This document shows positions 52,000 through 60,601 of a DNA stretch of 64,000 nucleotides, piece after piece. The notes under the pieces were generated by a model. It was not told the DNA's origin. It worked only from the letters and a program-made list of their open reading frames with translations, and made no database searches. A program made the translations under genes and the position numbers. The number at the start of each line of letters is the position of its first letter. Position 1 is the first letter of the stretch. The stretch is taken from positions 1 to 64,000 of the forward strand of contig NZ_JAJOHV010000068.1 in NCBI RefSeq assembly GCF_021129175.1, given 5' to 3'. This stretch comes from Chromobacterium piscinae. GTDB taxonomy: Bacteria; Pseudomonadota; Gammaproteobacteria; Burkholderiales; Chromobacteriaceae.

Positions 52000-53804
52000 C
52001 AGAAACTCCCCAGCCGGTAATGGTGGCGCAGCTGGGTCTTGAAGCGCTTCGCCACCGCCAGCGCGTCCTTGAGCAGATCGCGCTCCAGCGTGGACAGGGC
52101 CTCCGGCTCGATCAGATTGTCTGGGCTCTCGCCGGCGTCCAGCCGCCGCAGGCCGCGTTCAAGCCGCAGCTGGGACAGGAAGGCCAGCGCCTCCAGGATG
52201 TCGTCGGCGAGCCCGGCCTCCAGCTTGCCCGCCGCCGCCAGCAAGCTGGCGCGCGCCGCGCTGGAGGCGGCGTCGATGCCGTTTTCCAGCGCCAGCGCGC
52301 GCAGGCCGTGGACCAGGGGAAAGATGCCGCCTTTTTTCAGGTCCAGCAGCTCACGGCCGCCGCTTTCCCGCGTGCGCAGCCGCGAGAAAGGCCCGAGCGG
52401 GGTGTCGAATTGATCGATGGCGCGGGCGAAGCGGGAAAAGAAGCCGGCGTCGTCCTGCAGCCGCGCGCGCATGTAGCCGCGGCAATCCGCAAGCAAGGCC
52501 TCGTCGCCGCATACGGATTCGGCGTCGCAGAAAATGGCCAGTTGCAGCATGCTTTCGCCGTCGGGGCGGGTCAGCCAATGGTGGATGCGGTCGCGCATGT
52601 CGCTGAGGGACAGGCGCCAATGCGGATTGCTGACCATCACGCCGCCGGGACAGGGCGGGTAGCCGAAGCGGGCGAGCGCGGCGGAGAACGCCTCGCAGCA
52701 GGCTGGGGCCTCCGGGAAATCTTCTCCATTCGGCAGCAGCAGCGCGTTGTCCTGATCGGTCTTCAGTATCTGCTCGCCGCGGCCTTCCGACCCCATCACC
52801 AGCAGGCAGCTGTTTTCCGCCAGCCTCGCCGGCGCGATCATGCGCCAGGCGCGGGCGAACAGCCGGGCGTTCAGCGCCTGCACCAGCCGGCCCAACTGGG
52901 GAGGGCGCACGCCATGGCCTGACAGGATGCGGATCAGCCGGTCGATCTGTCCGGCGATGTTGGCCAGTTCGTCCAGATCGGCGGCGCGGTCCAGCCGCTG
53001 GGCGATCAGGTGGGAATGATTGGAGAAATAGGACAGTACGTCCACCTGGGCCAGAATGCCGACCGCCTGGCCGTTTTCGGTCACCACCAGCCGGCGCAGA
53101 TTGCGCTGCGTCATCAGCAGCAGGGCGTTGAACAGGAAGTCGTCCCTGTCGATGCACAACAGCTGGTAACTGCTGTGGCGGCCCACCGGCTCGCCACTGT
53201 CCACGCCTTCCAAAATGACGTCGCGGCAGTCGGTGGTGGTGAAAATGCCCAGCCTTTCGCCGTCGCGGACCAGCACCGACTTGCTGCGCTGTTCCTTCAT
53301 CGCGCGCGCGGCGTCGCGGATGCTGGCGGCGGCGTCGACGAAAACCGGCTGGCGGCAGCCGGCGTCGCGCACGGTGGCGGAGAGCAGGGTCTGGAGTTCG
53401 CGGCTGCCGGCGCGCTGGGCGAGCAGGCCCATTTTTTCCGCGACGCTGGCGTAGAAATAGGCGCCGAAGCGCGGGTTGCTGTCGGTCAGCTCCAGCACCG
53501 CGTCGCGGGGCAGGGCCAGCAGCAGGGTTTCCTCCTCGGCGACGAAGCTGTTGGCCGCGCGTCCGGCCACCAGCGAGCGGGCGTCGAAGACGTCGTGGAT
53601 GCGGTAGCGGCCCAGCGTTTCATCGCCGGCAAGCTCGGCCGCCACGCCTTTGATCACCATGTACAGCGCGTCCATCGGCTGATCCGGGCCGACGATCTGG
53701 GCGTCGTCGGGAAAGTAGACGATGTCGGCGCGGGCTTCCAGCGCGTCGCGTTCCGCGGGCGCGAGGGTATCGAATGGCGGGTGATTGAGATCGAAGCGGC
53801 TCAT
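51999..53804 (-). CDS. cNMP-CBS-nucleotidyltransferase protein (DUF294)
   Basis: This 601-residue protein has an N-terminal cyclic-nucleotide-binding fold (about 10-130), two CBS domains (about 145-280), a nucleotidyltransferase-like DUF294 domain with MGSEGRGEQILKTDQDNALL near residue 337, and a helical C-terminal domain. The motif resembles GlnD/GlnE-type uridylyl- or adenylyltransferases, so it may modify a protein in response to nucleotides. Coupling to the exonuclease suggests a joint role. Confidence 0.9.
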   Translation of the reverse strand: MSRFDLNHPPFDTLAPAERDALEARADIVYFPDDAQIVGPDQPMDALYMVIKGVAAELAGDETLGRYRIHDVFDARSLVAGRAANSFVAEEETLLLALPRDAVLELTDSNPRFGAYFYASVAEKMGLLAQRAGSRELQTLLSATVRDAGCRQPVFVDAAASIRDAARAMKEQRSKSVLVRDGERLGIFTTTDCRDVILEGVDSGEPVGRHSSYQLLCIDRDDFLFNALLLMTQRNLRRLVVTENGQAVGILAQVDVLSYFSNHSHLIAQRLDRAADLDELANIAGQIDRLIRILSGHGVRPPQLGRLVQALNARLFARAWRMIAPARLAENSCLLVMGSEGRGEQILKTDQDNALLLPNGEDFPEAPACCEAFSAALARFGYPPCPGGVMVSNPHWRLSLSDMRDRIHHWLTRPDGESMLQLAIFCDAESVCGDEALLADCRGYMRARLQDDAGFFSRFARAIDQFDTPLGPFSRLRTRESGGRELLDLKKGGIFPLVHGLRALALENGIDAASSAARASLLAAAGKLEAGLADDILEALAFLSQLRLERGLRRLDAGESPDNLIEPEALSTLERDLLKDALAVAKRFKTQLRHHYRLGSF

Positions 53805-53861
53805 GGCGTGTCCGTGCTGCGGGTGGTTCCCTTCAGCATAACGCCTATCGCCGCTCCGGTG

Positions 53862-54644
53862 TCAGCCGGCCGGTTTGTGGATCAGGCGCGGCGCCCCGTC
53901 GCGGAACAGGATCAGCTCGCCGGGCGACAGCGGGGTCCAGCGCTCGTTGTCGGTCAGCGGCTGGGTGGCGATCATCGCCACCTGGTCGCGCGGGGTGGTG
54001 ACGGTGGCGAAGTCCACGCTGACGTCGTCGTCCACCAGGTGGGCGGTGTTGAACGGCGCGCGGCGGATGATGTAATGCAGATGGGTGGAGCAGTGGACGA
54101 ACAGCGACTGGCCGTTGCTCAGCATGAAGTTGAACACGCCGCTGGCGCTGATTTCCGCGGCCAGCCTCGCCACTTCCTCGAACAGCGCGCTTTCCTCCGG
54201 AGGCTCCGCCCATTTGACGCGCAGCTTTTCCATCAGATGGCAGAACGCGCGCTCGGAATCGGTGGTGCCCACCGGACGGTAGTGCTCGCCGGGGCTGGGG
54301 TTGAAGCTTTCCAGGTTGCCGTTATGGGCGAAGATCCAGTACTGGCCCCACATCTCGCGCATGAAGGGATGGGTGTTGGCCAGGTTGATCTCGCCCTGAG
54401 TGGCTTTGCGGATGTGGGCGATGACGTTTTCGGACTTGATCGGGTAGCGGCGCACCAGATCGGCCACCGGCGACTCCACCGACGGTTTGTCGTCGAGGAA
54501 GACGCGGCAGCCCTTGTTTTCGAAGAAGGCGATGCCCCAGCCGTCGGCATGGTGGTCGGTGAGGCCTCCGCGGCGGTGGAAGCCTTCGAAGGAAAACAGG
54601 ATATCGGTCGGGGTATTGCAATTCATGCCCAGCAGCTGGCACAT
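53862..54644 (-). CDS. Class II glutamine amidotransferase (YafJ-like)
   Basis: This 260-residue protein starts with MCQLLGMNCNTPTDILFSFE; Cys2 is the nucleophile after removal of Met. Further Ntn amidotransferase features are HADGWGIAFFE, IAHIRKAT and WIFAHNGNL. It resembles E. coli YafJ. Ammonia release from glutamine is expected, but no synthase partner is adjacent and the acceptor is unknown. Confidence 0.9.
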   Translation of the reverse strand: MCQLLGMNCNTPTDILFSFEGFHRRGGLTDHHADGWGIAFFENKGCRVFLDDKPSVESPVADLVRRYPIKSENVIAHIRKATQGEINLANTHPFMREMWGQYWIFAHNGNLESFNPSPGEHYRPVGTTDSERAFCHLMEKLRVKWAEPPEESALFEEVARLAAEISASGVFNFMLSNGQSLFVHCSTHLHYIIRRAPFNTAHLVDDDVSVDFATVTTPRDQVAMIATQPLTDNERWTPLSPGELILFRDGAPRLIHKPAG

Positions 54645-54878
54645 CGGCTTGATTCCACTTCTTGAAACGGTTTGCGCGGCTCCGGCCTGGCTGCCGGGAT
54701 GGTCTTGTAGTTGAGCTTAGGCGATCTTGCGGCTGCAGGCAATCGCCCTGCGACAGCCGATAGCAAAAGTTATGCAGGCATGACTGATCGATATAAGCGT
54801 GGAGGTCGAGGGGCGCTGCGGAGTTCTGCGTCAGGAACACAGGGCATGGGTTTGCAATGCCTGGTAGCGGATCGCCGT

Positions 54879-55808
54879 TCAAGCGGTGCGCCCGGCCAGC
54901 GCCGAGGGGATGTCCCATGGCGGCAGCGGCCCACCCAAGCGGTCCACCAGAAAGTCCAGCAGGCTGCGCAGCGCCAGTGGCAGCAGCCGTCGCGACGGGT
55001 AGAGCGCGTGTATGCCGAGGACGATCGGCTGCCATTCAGGCAGCAGCGCCACCAGCTCGCCGCGGCTGACGTGGTGAGCGGCCAGGTAGCTGGGCTGCAT
55101 CGCGATGCCGGCGCCGGCCACCGCCGCGCTCAATAGCGCGCTGGCTTCGTTGCCGCTGATATTGCCGGCCACCCGCACCTTGCGTTCTTCGCCGCCGCGG
55201 TTCAGTTTCCACTCGCTGCGGCCGAAGTTGCTGTAGCTGAGGCAGCGGTGCCGCTCTAGGTCTTCCGGACTCAGCGGCGCGCCGTGCCGGGCCAGGTAGG
55301 ATGGCGCGGCCACCAGCAAGGAACGGCAGTCGCACAGTCGCCTTCCCACCAGGCCCGGATCCGGTTCGTTGGTAATGCGGATGGCGAGGTCTATTCTTTC
55401 TTCAATTAGGTTGACGGCGCGATCGCCCAGCTGCAGATCTACCCGCAGCTGGGGATGGCGCTCGCCGAACTCCGCCACCGCGCCGCCCAGCACCGCCAGT
55501 CCGAACGAGGTGCTGGCCGCCACGCGGAGCAGTCCGCGCACCTGGCCGTCGCGCTGGCCGGCATCCGCGCGCACTTCGTCGGCGAGCTCCAACATCTGCC
55601 GGCAGCGGGCGAGGCAGGCTAGGCCGGCGTCGGTGAGGGTGACTTTGCGGGTGGAGCGCTGCAGCAGGCGGACGCCCAGCCATTGCTCCAGCTCCTCGAC
55701 ATAGCGGGTGACCATCGGACGGGACATGTCCAGCTTGTCGCCGGCGGCGGTGAAGCTGCCCAGCTGGGCGACTTCGGCGAACACTTGCATGGCGGTGAGG
55801 CGGTCCAT
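54879..55808 (-). CDS. LysR-family transcriptional regulator
   Basis: This 309-residue protein has an N-terminal winged helix-turn-helix (MQVFAEVAQLGSFTAAGDKL, then MSRPMVTRYVEELEQWLGVRL) and a type 2 periplasmic-binding effector domain. It is divergent from the metallo-beta-lactamase-fold gene at 55948, and an inverted AAGAAAC/GTTTCTT pair lies in the gap. It therefore probably controls that gene and itself. The inducer is unknown. Confidence 0.92.
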   Translation of the reverse strand: MDRLTAMQVFAEVAQLGSFTAAGDKLDMSRPMVTRYVEELEQWLGVRLLQRSTRKVTLTDAGLACLARCRQMLELADEVRADAGQRDGQVRGLLRVAASTSFGLAVLGGAVAEFGERHPQLRVDLQLGDRAVNLIEERIDLAIRITNEPDPGLVGRRLCDCRSLLVAAPSYLARHGAPLSPEDLERHRCLSYSNFGRSEWKLNRGGEERKVRVAGNISGNEASALLSAAVAGAGIAMQPSYLAAHHVSRGELVALLPEWQPIVLGIHALYPSRRLLPLALRSLLDFLVDRLGGPLPPWDIPSALAGRTA

Positions 55809-55823
55809 TTATTTGCACGATTT

Positions 55824-55880
55824 AAGAAACAATAATGTGCAGTTTAGCCGATTTATTGGATCGTTTCTTGCGCTTATAGT
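55824..55880 (+). promoter_or_regulatory. Promoter and possible LysR site between divergent genes
   Basis: AAGAAAC (55824-55830) and GTTTCTT (55863-55869) form a separated inverted repeat. TTTATT (55852) and TATAGT (55875) are 17 bp apart and point to the MBL-fold gene. The right half of the repeat lies between -35 and -10. Confidence 0.5.
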
Positions 55881-55947
55881 GTGCAACATCACTGAAACGC
55901 AGTTCAACCCGCCGGCGGGCGCCGGCATTAGACCAAGGAGTCACCTT

Positions 55948-56808
55948 ATGATCCGCCAAACCCTGATCGCCGCCGCTCTGACCGCCGCCGGTTTCGCCCA
56001 TGCAGGCGACCTGAAACTGTCGGTGTACAACGCCGACGGCAACAGCTTCAATGTTTCTTCCGTGCTGGTCACCGGCGACAAGGACGCCGTGCTGATCGAT
56101 ACCGGCTTCACCCGCGCCGACGCCTACCGCATCGCCGCCAAGGTGCTGGACAGCGGCAAGAACCTGAAGACCATCTACGTGAGCCAGGCCGATCCGGACT
56201 ACTACTTCGGCGCTTCGGTGCTGAAGCAGATCTTCCCCAAGGCCGAGCTGGTGGCCGCGCCGGAAGTGCTGGCCCACATCAAGGGCAATGTGAAGGGCAA
56301 AGTAGCGTTCTGGGGCCCGAAGATGGGCGCCAACGCGCCGCAGGCCAAGCCGCTGCTGCCGACCGCGCTGAAGACTGACAAGATCATGCTGGAAGGCAAG
56401 GCGCTGGAGCTGCGCGACACCAAGGGCGTGATGGCGCACCGCGGCTATATGTGGATTCCGTCCATCCGCGCCATCGTCGGCAATGTCGGCATCTACTCCG
56501 GCATGCATGTCTGGACCGCAGACACCCAAAACGACGCCGAGCGCAAGGGCTGGTACAAGCAGCTGGACGACATGGAAGCGCTGAAGCCGGAAGTGGTGGT
56601 GCCGGGCCACATGATCGCCGGCGACAAGATGGACGTGTCCGCCATCCGCTACACCCGCGACTATCTGAAGACCTTTGAAGCCAAGAATGCCGAAACCCGC
56701 AATAGCGGCGAGCTGATCGAGGCGATGAAGCAGGCCTATCCGAAGGCGGCCGAAGTCTCCACTCTGGAGCTGGGCGCCAAGGTGCGCAAGGGCGAGATGA
56801 AGTGGTAA
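55948..56808 (+). CDS. Secreted metallo-beta-lactamase-fold protein with a degenerate metal site
   Basis: This 286-residue protein has a signal peptide ending near FAHA. It has the MBL fold pattern (SSVLVTGDKDAVLIDTGF; VVVPGHMIAG). Where the family has THxHxDH, it has VSQADPDYYFG: all three histidines are replaced, and the later GD ligand is GN. The last His (PGH) remains. Zinc hydrolase activity is doubtful. AAGGAG lies before ATG 55948; the frame continues upstream without support. The DsbA-like gene follows after 5 bases. Confidence 0.85.
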   Translation: MIRQTLIAAALTAAGFAHAGDLKLSVYNADGNSFNVSSVLVTGDKDAVLIDTGFTRADAYRIAAKVLDSGKNLKTIYVSQADPDYYFGASVLKQIFPKAELVAAPEVLAHIKGNVKGKVAFWGPKMGANAPQAKPLLPTALKTDKIMLEGKALELRDTKGVMAHRGYMWIPSIRAIVGNVGIYSGMHVWTADTQNDAERKGWYKQLDDMEALKPEVVVPGHMIAGDKMDVSAIRYTRDYLKTFEAKNAETRNSGELIEAMKQAYPKAAEVSTLELGAKVRKGEMKW

Positions 56809-56813
56809 CGGGC

Positions 56814-57497
56814 ATGAAACTGCATTACTTCTACGACCCGCTGTGCGGTTGGTGCTACGGCGCCTCCCCGCTGCTGCAAGCGGTGGCCGCCTTGCCCGGC
56901 GTGAGCGTGGAAATGCACGCCGGCGGCATGATAGACGAAGAGGAGGGCCGCACGATCACGCCGGACTGGCGCGCTTACGTGATGCCGCACGACAAGCGCA
57001 TCGCCCAGATGAGCGGGCAGCCTTTCGGCGACGCTTACTACGATGGCCTGCTGAATGACATCGGCGCGCCGCTGGCCTCCAACCCGCCGATCGCCGCGGT
57101 GCTGGCGGCGGACGCCTTGGGCATCGCGCCGCTGGCGATGCTGGCCCGCATCCAGCGCGCCCACTATCAGGAAGGCCGGCGCATCGCTGAATTCGCGGTG
57201 TTGAGCGAATTGGCGGTCGAGCTGGGCGCGGACGCCGGCGTTTTCCTGGCGGCCTGGCAGCAGGCTCGCGTGGAGGCGGAAAAGCATATCGACGACACCC
57301 GCCGCCAGATGGGCCGGCTGGGATTGCGAGGCTTTCCGTCGGTGGTGCTGGAGCAGGACGGCAAGCTGGAGCGGCTGGAGTTGTCCGGCTGGCTGGGCAA
57401 GCCGGCCGAACTGGCCGCCGCGCTGGCGGAGCGCCTGCCCAAGCCGGATGCCGCAGGCGACGACGCTTTGTTCTGCACGCCGGATAGTTGCCGCTGA
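56814..57497 (+). CDS. DsbA-family thiol oxidoreductase-like protein
   Basis: This 227-residue protein has a thioredoxin fold with the motif DPLCGWCYGASP at residues 7-18; CGWC is the redox pair. A helical insertion follows, as in FrnE/HCCA-isomerase-like cytoplasmic DsbA relatives. There is no signal peptide. It lies 5 bases after the MBL-fold gene, so the two are co-transcribed. Its partner protein is unknown. I chose ATG 56814 over GTG 56802. Confidence 0.88.
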   Translation: MKLHYFYDPLCGWCYGASPLLQAVAALPGVSVEMHAGGMIDEEEGRTITPDWRAYVMPHDKRIAQMSGQPFGDAYYDGLLNDIGAPLASNPPIAAVLAADALGIAPLAMLARIQRAHYQEGRRIAEFAVLSELAVELGADAGVFLAAWQQARVEAEKHIDDTRRQMGRLGLRGFPSVVLEQDGKLERLELSGWLGKPAELAAALAERLPKPDAAGDDALFCTPDSCR

Positions 57498-57514
57498 GTT
57501 GTTTTCATCCCATC

Positions 57515-57548
57515 AAACCGCCGTTCCATTCGGAGCGGCGGTTTTTTT
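57515..57548 (+). terminator. Terminator after the DsbA-like gene
   Basis: A stem of up to 13 bp with one wobble (AAACCGCCG... / ...CGGCGGTTT) and a 4-base loop is followed by TTTTT. Confidence 0.9.
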
Positions 57549-57558
57549 GCGCATGCGC

Positions 57559-59061
57559 TTATTCAAGATGGGAGGCCAGATCGGCGGCGATCGCCATCAG
57601 CGTCTTGCGCGCCAAGGCTCGCTTGCTTTCCCCGGGCGCGGCGCTGACCGGGAGGTCCGGGGCGATGCCGGCGACTTCGTCGCTGCCGTCGGCGCGCAGC
57701 CTGACGCAATCGGGAATGCGAAAACGCAGGCCGGAATGGGGCAGGGTCAAGGGCTGGGCCTTGCCCATGAAGCCGCAGCCGTCGCCGCCGGTGCGTTGCC
57801 CCACTGTTTTGGCCAATCGATTGTCCCGGCTGACGGCGGCGAACATCTCGGCGGCGGAATAGGTCTGGCCATCGGTCAGCAGGTAGACCGGTCCCTGCCA
57901 GGCCCCTTGGCTGCCGAAGGCTAGCGCAGGCCAGAACAGCGCTTCGGACACGATTTTCGAATATCGGCCCGGTTCCAGGCGGTCGAGCGCGCCGGATGCG
58001 TAGCCGATCTGGACCAGCCGGCTGCGCGCGGCGCCGGGGTCGAAGGCGCGCCGCTCGCGCCAAACCCAGCTCATGTCGACCGGCGGCGTTTGCCGCAGTT
58101 TCGACGCTTGAGCGCGGAAAGCGTCGAGAAACGGTTGCAAGGCGGCTTTATCCGCCGCCGTGGCTTCGGGCGGCAGGCCGGCGCTCAAACTTTCTATCCA
58201 TTCCCGCAAATAGGCTTCTCCCTGCGGCGAGCGCGCCAGCCATAAGGGCGCGGAGCGGACCGGGCCATTGCCGAGCAGGCGGGACATCGCGTCGCCGCTG
58301 TCGTTGCCGCCGGAATTGCCGCCGATATCGACGATCAGCGCGCGGGCGCCGGCCGCGCGCAGCTCACGCAAGCGCAGGGCGGTTTCGCGATACCAGGCGC
58401 GCATGGTGTCGGTGAACAGCTTATCGGTGTCGACACGGCCATCCCGCGCCAGCATCGCGTTCCAGGCCTGCTGGCACAGCTGGGGATAGTTGTTGGGATT
58501 GAAGGATGGAATGCGCAGCAGGGCGAGTGTGCCGCCAGATCCCAGATCGGCGGCGCCGCTTCTCATCGGGCGCGCCAGCCCGTCGGCGGTCAAGGTCACG
58601 CCGGGCAGGGATTCGAAGGGCAGGGAGAAGGAGACGGCGCCGCGACTGGCATAGCCCAGCGAGGCGCAGCCATCAAGAGCGTTGTCATGCGACAGATCGC
58701 GTGCCGGCGGTTCCGCGCCGGATGCCGGAGTTTCGATCGCAGTGTTGAGCAGGGAGAAATGGCCGTCGCGAAAGCCGCTTTGGAAATCCAGGATCGCCTG
58801 TTTGGCTTCCGCATCGTTGCGGGCCCGTGTTAGGGCAGCCTGGGCCTGCCGGTCCAGGCGGGGGAGGTCCGCGCCGCTGCCGGGGGAGGCCATCCAGGCG
58901 AGGTGCGAATAGCGTTTTTCCAGTTCCAGCTTCAACAAGCGGTAGTCTTCCAGCCACCCTTGGCGGTTGAAGCCGGTTTCGGCGCTTGCCGTGGATGGTG
59001 TGAAGGAGAGGGCCCCCAGCAGCAGGATGAGGGCAAGTCGGATGGCGAAAATTGGCGGCAT
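57559..59061 (-). CDS. Secreted S41-family peptidase
   Basis: This 500-residue protein has a signal peptide (cleavage near STASA). The S41 C-terminal-processing fold is indicated by LIVDIGGNSGGN and by the catalytic serine in LLTDGQTYSAAEMFA, followed by TVGQRTGGDGCGFMG. No PDZ domain is obvious. Several cysteines (GCASLG, QLCQQAW, GDGCG, PDCVRL) suggest disulfides in an exported protein. The target is unknown. Confidence 0.85.
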   Translation of the reverse strand: MPPIFAIRLALILLLGALSFTPSTASAETGFNRQGWLEDYRLLKLELEKRYSHLAWMASPGSGADLPRLDRQAQAALTRARNDAEAKQAILDFQSGFRDGHFSLLNTAIETPASGAEPPARDLSHDNALDGCASLGYASRGAVSFSLPFESLPGVTLTADGLARPMRSGAADLGSGGTLALLRIPSFNPNNYPQLCQQAWNAMLARDGRVDTDKLFTDTMRAWYRETALRLRELRAAGARALIVDIGGNSGGNDSGDAMSRLLGNGPVRSAPLWLARSPQGEAYLREWIESLSAGLPPEATAADKAALQPFLDAFRAQASKLRQTPPVDMSWVWRERRAFDPGAARSRLVQIGYASGALDRLEPGRYSKIVSEALFWPALAFGSQGAWQGPVYLLTDGQTYSAAEMFAAVSRDNRLAKTVGQRTGGDGCGFMGKAQPLTLPHSGLRFRIPDCVRLRADGSDEVAGIAPDLPVSAAPGESKRALARKTLMAIAADLASHLE

Positions 59062-59213
59062 GGGCGGAGCGCGCGAAGCAAACGGCTATCCTATACGCTG
59101 GATTTTGAAATGCCAATGTCGTTTTTGTGCGATCTATAGCCTGTGCTAATGAAATTTATGATCGGCATTGATATTTATTTTGGATTTATTTCTTGAAAGA
59201 AATTGTCTACGAC

Positions 59214-59240
59214 ATACCATTAAATACCAATCTGATACCA
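59214..59240 (-). promoter_or_regulatory. Triple TGGTAT direct repeat upstream of the chitinase
   Basis: ATACCA occurs at 59214, 59224 and 59235 (TGGTAT on the minus strand), spaced 10 and 11 bp, one helical turn apart. TGGTNT is the half-site of GntR/HutC-type regulators such as NagQ/DasR that respond to N-acetylglucosamine. The array ends 25 bp before the chitinase ATG. The link to such a regulator is inferred. Confidence 0.5.
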
Positions 59241-59265
59241 ATTAATCGCACAGAGGAGACGGCAG

Positions 59266-60579
59266 ATGCGTAGATTGACAGGCAGGGCGATTGCAATGGC
59301 TTTGTTGCTGGCCATCGGCCAGAGCGCGTGGGCGGCTTGCCCGGGCTGGACCGAGGGCGCCAGTTACAAGGCCGGCGACGTGGTCAGCTACAACAACGCC
59401 AACTACACCGCGCTGGTGGCGCATACGGCTTATGTCGGCGCCAACTGGAATCCGGCGGCCTCGCCGACGCTGTGGTCGGCCGGCGGCAGCTGCTCCGGCG
59501 GCGATCCCACCCCGCCGACGCCGCCGAATCCGCCTACGCCGCCCAGCCCGCCGCCGGGCAACACCGTGCCGTTCGCCAAGCATGCCTTGGTGGGTTACTG
59601 GCACAACTTCGCCAATCCGAGCGGCAGCGCTTTCCCCTTGGCCCAGGTCAGCGCGGATTGGGATGTGATCGTGGTCGCTTTCGCCGACGACGCCGGCAAC
59701 GGCAATGTCAGCTTTACCTTGGACCCGGGGGCAGGCAGCGCCGCGCAGTTCGTTCAGGACATTCGCGCTCAGCAGGCCAAAGGCAAGAAGGTGGTGTTGT
59801 CGCTGGGCGGGCAGAACGGCTCGGTGACGCTGAACAACGCCACCCAGGTGCAGAACTTCGTCAACAGCCTGTACGGCATCATCACGCAATACGGCTTTGA
59901 CGGTATCGATCTGGATCTGGAAAGCGGCAGCGGCATCGTCGTCGGCGCGCCTGTGGTCAGCAATCTGGTCAGCGCGGTGAAGCAACTGAAGGCCAAGGTC
60001 GGGCCGAACTTCTATCTGTCGATGGCGCCGGAGCATCCCTATGTGCAGGGCGGCTTCGTCGCCTATGGCGGCAACTGGGGCGCTTACTTGCCCATTATCG
60101 ATGGCCTGCGCGACGATCTTTCCGTGATCCACGTCCAGTACTACAACAATGGCGGCTTATACACGCCATACTCCACCGGCGCGTTGGCCGAGGGGTCGAC
60201 CGATATGCTGGTCGGCGGCAGCAAGATGCTGATCGAGGGCTTCCCGCTCGGCAACGGCGCGTCTGGCAGCTTCAAGGGCCTGCGGCCGGACCAGGTGGCC
60301 TTCGGCGTGCCGTCGGGGCGCAGTTCGGCCAATTCCGGTTTCGTCACGCCGGACACCGTGGCCAAGGCATTGAGCTGCCTGACCGCGCTGCAGGGCTGCG
60401 GCGGCGTGCTGCCGGCGCAGGCCTATCCGACCTTCCGCGGCGCGATGACCTGGTCGATCAACTGGGACCGCCATGACGGCTACAACTTCTCCAAGCCGGT
60501 GGCGGCCAGCTTGCGCCAGTTGCCTGCCGCGGCAGCGAGCAAGAAAAAAGCCGTCCGCGCGACGCGGACGGCTTGGTAG
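59266..60579 (+). CDS. Secreted GH18 chitinase with chitin-binding domain
   Basis: This 437-residue protein has a signal peptide (cleavage near SAWA). The N-terminal CBM5/12 chitin-binding domain (about 25-77) contains WTEGASYKAGDVVSY and NWNPAASPTLWSAGG. A Pro/Thr linker (80-100) precedes the GH18 domain, with catalytic DGIDLDLE at residues 212-219 (Glu219 the acid). It degrades chitin outside the cell. GAGGAG precedes the ATG. The C-terminal KKKAVRATRTAW is encoded by the terminator of the convergent gene. Confidence 0.94.
   Translation: MRRLTGRAIAMALLLAIGQSAWAACPGWTEGASYKAGDVVSYNNANYTALVAHTAYVGANWNPAASPTLWSAGGSCSGGDPTPPTPPNPPTPPSPPPGNTVPFAKHALVGYWHNFANPSGSAFPLAQVSADWDVIVVAFADDAGNGNVSFTLDPGAGSAAQFVQDIRAQQAKGKKVVLSLGGQNGSVTLNNATQVQNFVNSLYGIITQYGFDGIDLDLESGSGIVVGAPVVSNLVSAVKQLKAKVGPNFYLSMAPEHPYVQGGFVAYGGNWGAYLPIIDGLRDDLSVIHVQYYNNGGLYTPYSTGALAEGSTDMLVGGSKMLIEGFPLGNGASGSFKGLRPDQVAFGVPSGRSSANSGFVTPDTVAKALSCLTALQGCGGVLPAQAYPTFRGAMTWSINWDRHDGYNFSKPVAASLRQLPAAAASKKKAVRATRTAW
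60544..60574 (-). terminator. Terminator of the parvulin gene inside the chitinase 3' end
   Basis: On the minus strand a 12-bp stem (AAGCCGTCCGCG / CGCGGACGGCTT) with a 3-base loop is followed by TTTTT. It overlaps the last chitinase codons. Confidence 0.85.
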
Positions 60580-60601
60580 GGCGTGGCTGGATGGCCGTCG
60601 C

